Shown piece after piece: positions 62,130 to 64,000 of a stretch of 64,000 nt of DNA. Both the position numbers and the translations under genes were made by a program. The notes beneath the pieces were generated by a model. The model had not been told where the DNA came from. It ran no database searches and worked only from the letters and a program-made list of their open reading frames with translations. Numbering within the stretch: the first letter of the stretch is position 1; the number at the start of each line of letters is the position of its first letter. Source of the stretch: Prorocentrum cordatum (taxonomy: Eukaryota; Sar; Dinophyceae; Prorocentrales; Prorocentraceae); contig CAUYUJ010015502.1 in NCBI GenBank assembly GCA_963575745.1, positions 198,067 to 262,066 on the forward strand. The letters are read 5' to 3'.

Positions 62130-62610
62130 TCTTTGTGTGGTGCAAGAGACACATCGAGTGCAATGAGTTCCGCGTCTTCGACGCGTGGCACGACTTTTTC
62201 TCCGTATGCGTGCCCTGTTTTGGGGTATCCTGAGGCCCGTGCTGCTCCTACCTGTCTGGGGGAGGCTCATACCCCTTTTCGCTCCTTGTCCTGCCCCTCC
62301 CGTGGTGTCGTCGTCGTCACCTCCCTCCTTCCCTGCTCCGCCTGTTAAGCGTGCCAGGACTTCTGCGATCAGGAGTTGTGAGGATTGGATTCGGTGTTTG
62401 GTGAAAGCCTAGCTGGATCCGCTGCCCGCTTGTTAGGATTCCACGGGTGAGATGCTTGCAGTGGTTTGTGTACGGTTTCGATACCTTGGGAACTCCGGGC
62501 GGACGGGTAGTCCGAAATTTGCGGCCGTTAAAGTCGGCTTTAGAGCGTCCCATGCAGTCGAGATCTGGAGCTAAGCCCTTGGAGGTGTCTGATATGATCT
62601 GCCCTCTGTT
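62130..62610. other. no gene recognised
   Basis: Unique sequence; open frames short and without motif. Confidence 0.35.
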
Positions 62611-62614
62611 CCCC

Positions 62615-62850
62615 GCACCACCATTTCGGCACAGCCTTCACACGCTTCGTGGCCCTATAGGGAGCTCCACCGAAGGCCTTGGTAACAGGGTTCGCATGCG
62701 GCTCCCCGCCAATTTCGGCACTCCCTCACACGCTTCGTGGCCCCAAAAAAAGCCCCATCGAAGGTCCCAGTGGCAGTGTCCGCATGCGGTTGCCTGCCTA
62801 TTTCGGCACACCCATCACTCGTTGCGTGGCCCCGGAGCTTCACCGAAAGC
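62615..62850 (+). repeat. 88-bp-type tandem array, copy P3
   Basis: CTTCGTGGCC at 62645 and 62733 and TTGCGTGGCC at 62822, an 88-bp step. Unit text TTTCGGCAC, CACACGCTTCGTGGCC and CCGAAGG as in P2. Confidence 0.9.
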
Positions 62851-63225
62851 CCAAAACGCGGCATTCACAATTGCATTTGGTTGGGACTTGCGCTCTGGTT
62901 ATTGACGGTGAGTCGTGACCTCGGGGGCGCGACTTCATTGTGTTTTTCACGAGGGATCGTGGCTTCGCGGGGGAGGGCAGTGCATGCAAGGAGATGCGGC
63001 CCATGGGGGGGTCCCTCACAGTCAAGCCGCTGAAATAGGGAGCGCTTTGGGCTCAGGAGGGGCTCGGGTTTTCGGGCCGTTCTCTAGGTCGAGGTCCGGG
63101 AACCTATTGGTGGCCAAGGTCGACCGTGGCCACAAAAGCCCCTTCACTCATTATTTGGCGTTCCTTATGGTAGCACGACCGTTACATTCGAATACAGAAT
63201 CCCTACCAGCCAGCCGTTGGCATCT
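62851..63225. other. no gene recognised
   Basis: Unique sequence upstream of gene 4. It could hold its promoter or first exon; nothing definite is seen. Confidence 0.3.
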
Positions 63226-63332
63226 TTCCACGCTTCCATGTGCACAAGGCACGGTGGCGGACAACTTCAATTACCCAGCGCCCAACGCGATCAGCTCAGA
63301 CACTCTGGTCCAGCGAGACAGGCGCAGCACAT

Positions 63333-64000
63333 ATGTCTCTGGGTAGCGACAGCGACGCCTACATCTCACCGTACCCTTGCGGTTGCACTGGTTGCGCACG
63401 CTACCATGCGAGCGAGAGCGGGTATTGCCAGAAGCATTGGTGGATGTCGATGTGTTGCCCCGTGTGGCAGCGGATTCAGACTGGCGGTAGTTTGATGGCG
63501 TTGCTGTTGCTGGTTGCGGTCACGGGTGCTCTTGAGAGCGAGCGCCTTGGGATTGGGCTCGTCTTTGGTGTAGTGTTCGGCTCGTGCGCAACAGTCCATC
63601 TGGTGCAGTCAGAGCAGTGGGCCGAATTGAGTATCGGTATTCTTGTCATTCTGGTCGCAGCCCTTACAGTTCTGAGAGCAGCTTCGGCCACGCAGCGTGT
63701 TCAGCAGCTGATGTACCAGCACCGCGAGAGCGTTGGCAACACCATAAACCAGGCCATGAGCTGGTCGGCCGCGCATGCCAGTTTTGACATGGAGCAGTTG
63801 GGCCCGGCACCGTTCCAGGGCGACATCGCACCCGGGCAACAGTGCAGCGACTTACGGAAGCTTTACGTGCAGGCGCGGCAGTGCATGCCGAAGTTGCACC
63901 GCGTTGCGCTGCATGTTCGCAGCACCATGGATGGTTGCCATGCGTCGGGAGGGATTGATTTCTCGATCCGCCTGACTCCCTTACACGAGTCACGCGACAT
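63333..64000 (+). CDS. membrane-protein exon running off the right edge (gene 4)
   Basis: From ATG at 63333 the frame is open for 222 codons to the window end. A Cys-rich head (YPCGCTGCARYHASESGYCQ) is followed by two or three hydrophobic segments (SLMALLLLVAVTGAL, IGLVFGVVFGSCATVHLV and LSIGILVILVAALTVL). A polar region with HRESVGNTINQAMSW and QARQCMPKLHRVALHVRSTM comes last. Composition is clearly protein-like. No family recognised. The start is uncertain: a second plausible frame (TVADNFNYPAPNAISSDTLV) ends at 63346 and would join this one after a 1-base change, so the true N terminus may be upstream. Confidence 0.65.
   Translation, partial: MSLGSDSDAYISPYPCGCTGCARYHASESGYCQKHWWMSMCCPVWQRIQTGGSLMALLLLVAVTGALESERLGIGLVFGVVFGSCATVHLVQSEQWAELSIGILVILVAALTVLRAASATQRVQQLMYQHRESVGNTINQAMSWSAAHASFDMEQLGPAPFQGDIAPGQQCSDLRKLYVQARQCMPKLHRVALHVRSTMDGCHASGGIDFSIRLTPLHESRD

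Overview
This is a repeat-dominated, GC-rich nuclear segment of a dinoflagellate. The decisive mark is at minus 7732-7711, where the 22-nt dinoflagellate spliced leader (CCGTAGCCATTTTGGCTC then AAG) is encoded in the DNA as the 5' end of a LINE retrotransposon. Two gene families known mainly from dinoflagellates, GC-AG and GA-AG introns, and very long low-complexity arrays fit this. Prorocentrum or another core dinoflagellate is my guess; the genus cannot be fixed from sequence alone.

Layout. 1-670: TGG microsatellite and short repeats. 677-7732: full-length LINE on the minus strand (spliced leader, ORF1 with a zinc ribbon, ORF2 with endonuclease, reverse transcriptase and RNase H). 7.8-13.3 kb: a dispersed repeat, a diverged 0.9-kb direct duplication, degenerate GAGTG and GCATTG arrays. 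13.6-14.3 kb: an 88-bp-type repeat and a GAT tract. 14.3-19.3 kb: mostly unrecognised unique DNA. 19.3-27.5 kb: a cluster of inverted-repeat elements (families A, E, F, G and J below) among GGA, GAT and AAT tracts. 27.7-35.3 kb: 137-bp arrays, a 72-bp array and CTTGGGG-type arrays. 35.5-40.6 kb: more simple repeats and dispersed repeats. 41.3-46.5 kb: a split leucine-rich-repeat gene whose large intron is filled with mobile elements. 47.5-48.2 kb: a small two-exon gene. 48.2-54.2 kb: about 6 kb of CTTGGGG-type repeats with a higher-order period near 1.05 kb and two TA-target inverted-repeat elements. 54.4-56.0 kb: a second dinoflagellate-type leucine-rich-repeat gene with a frameshift. 57.1-64 kb: a decayed LINE endonuclease, weak candidate exons, another repeat array, and a membrane-protein exon that runs off the right edge.

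How it works together. Few real genes are present; the cellular genes are three or four exon clusters on the plus strand. Most of the window records transposition. There are at least nine kinds of short inverted-repeat element. One kind has six copies with 8-bp target duplications. One has a TA target proved by empty sites inside a neighbouring repeat. One forms a spliceable intron bounded by a 5-bp target duplication (an introner). Several copies have grown microsatellites inside them. The strongest leads are the spliced-leader-capped LINE, the introner in the leucine-rich-repeat gene, and the six-copy family A.
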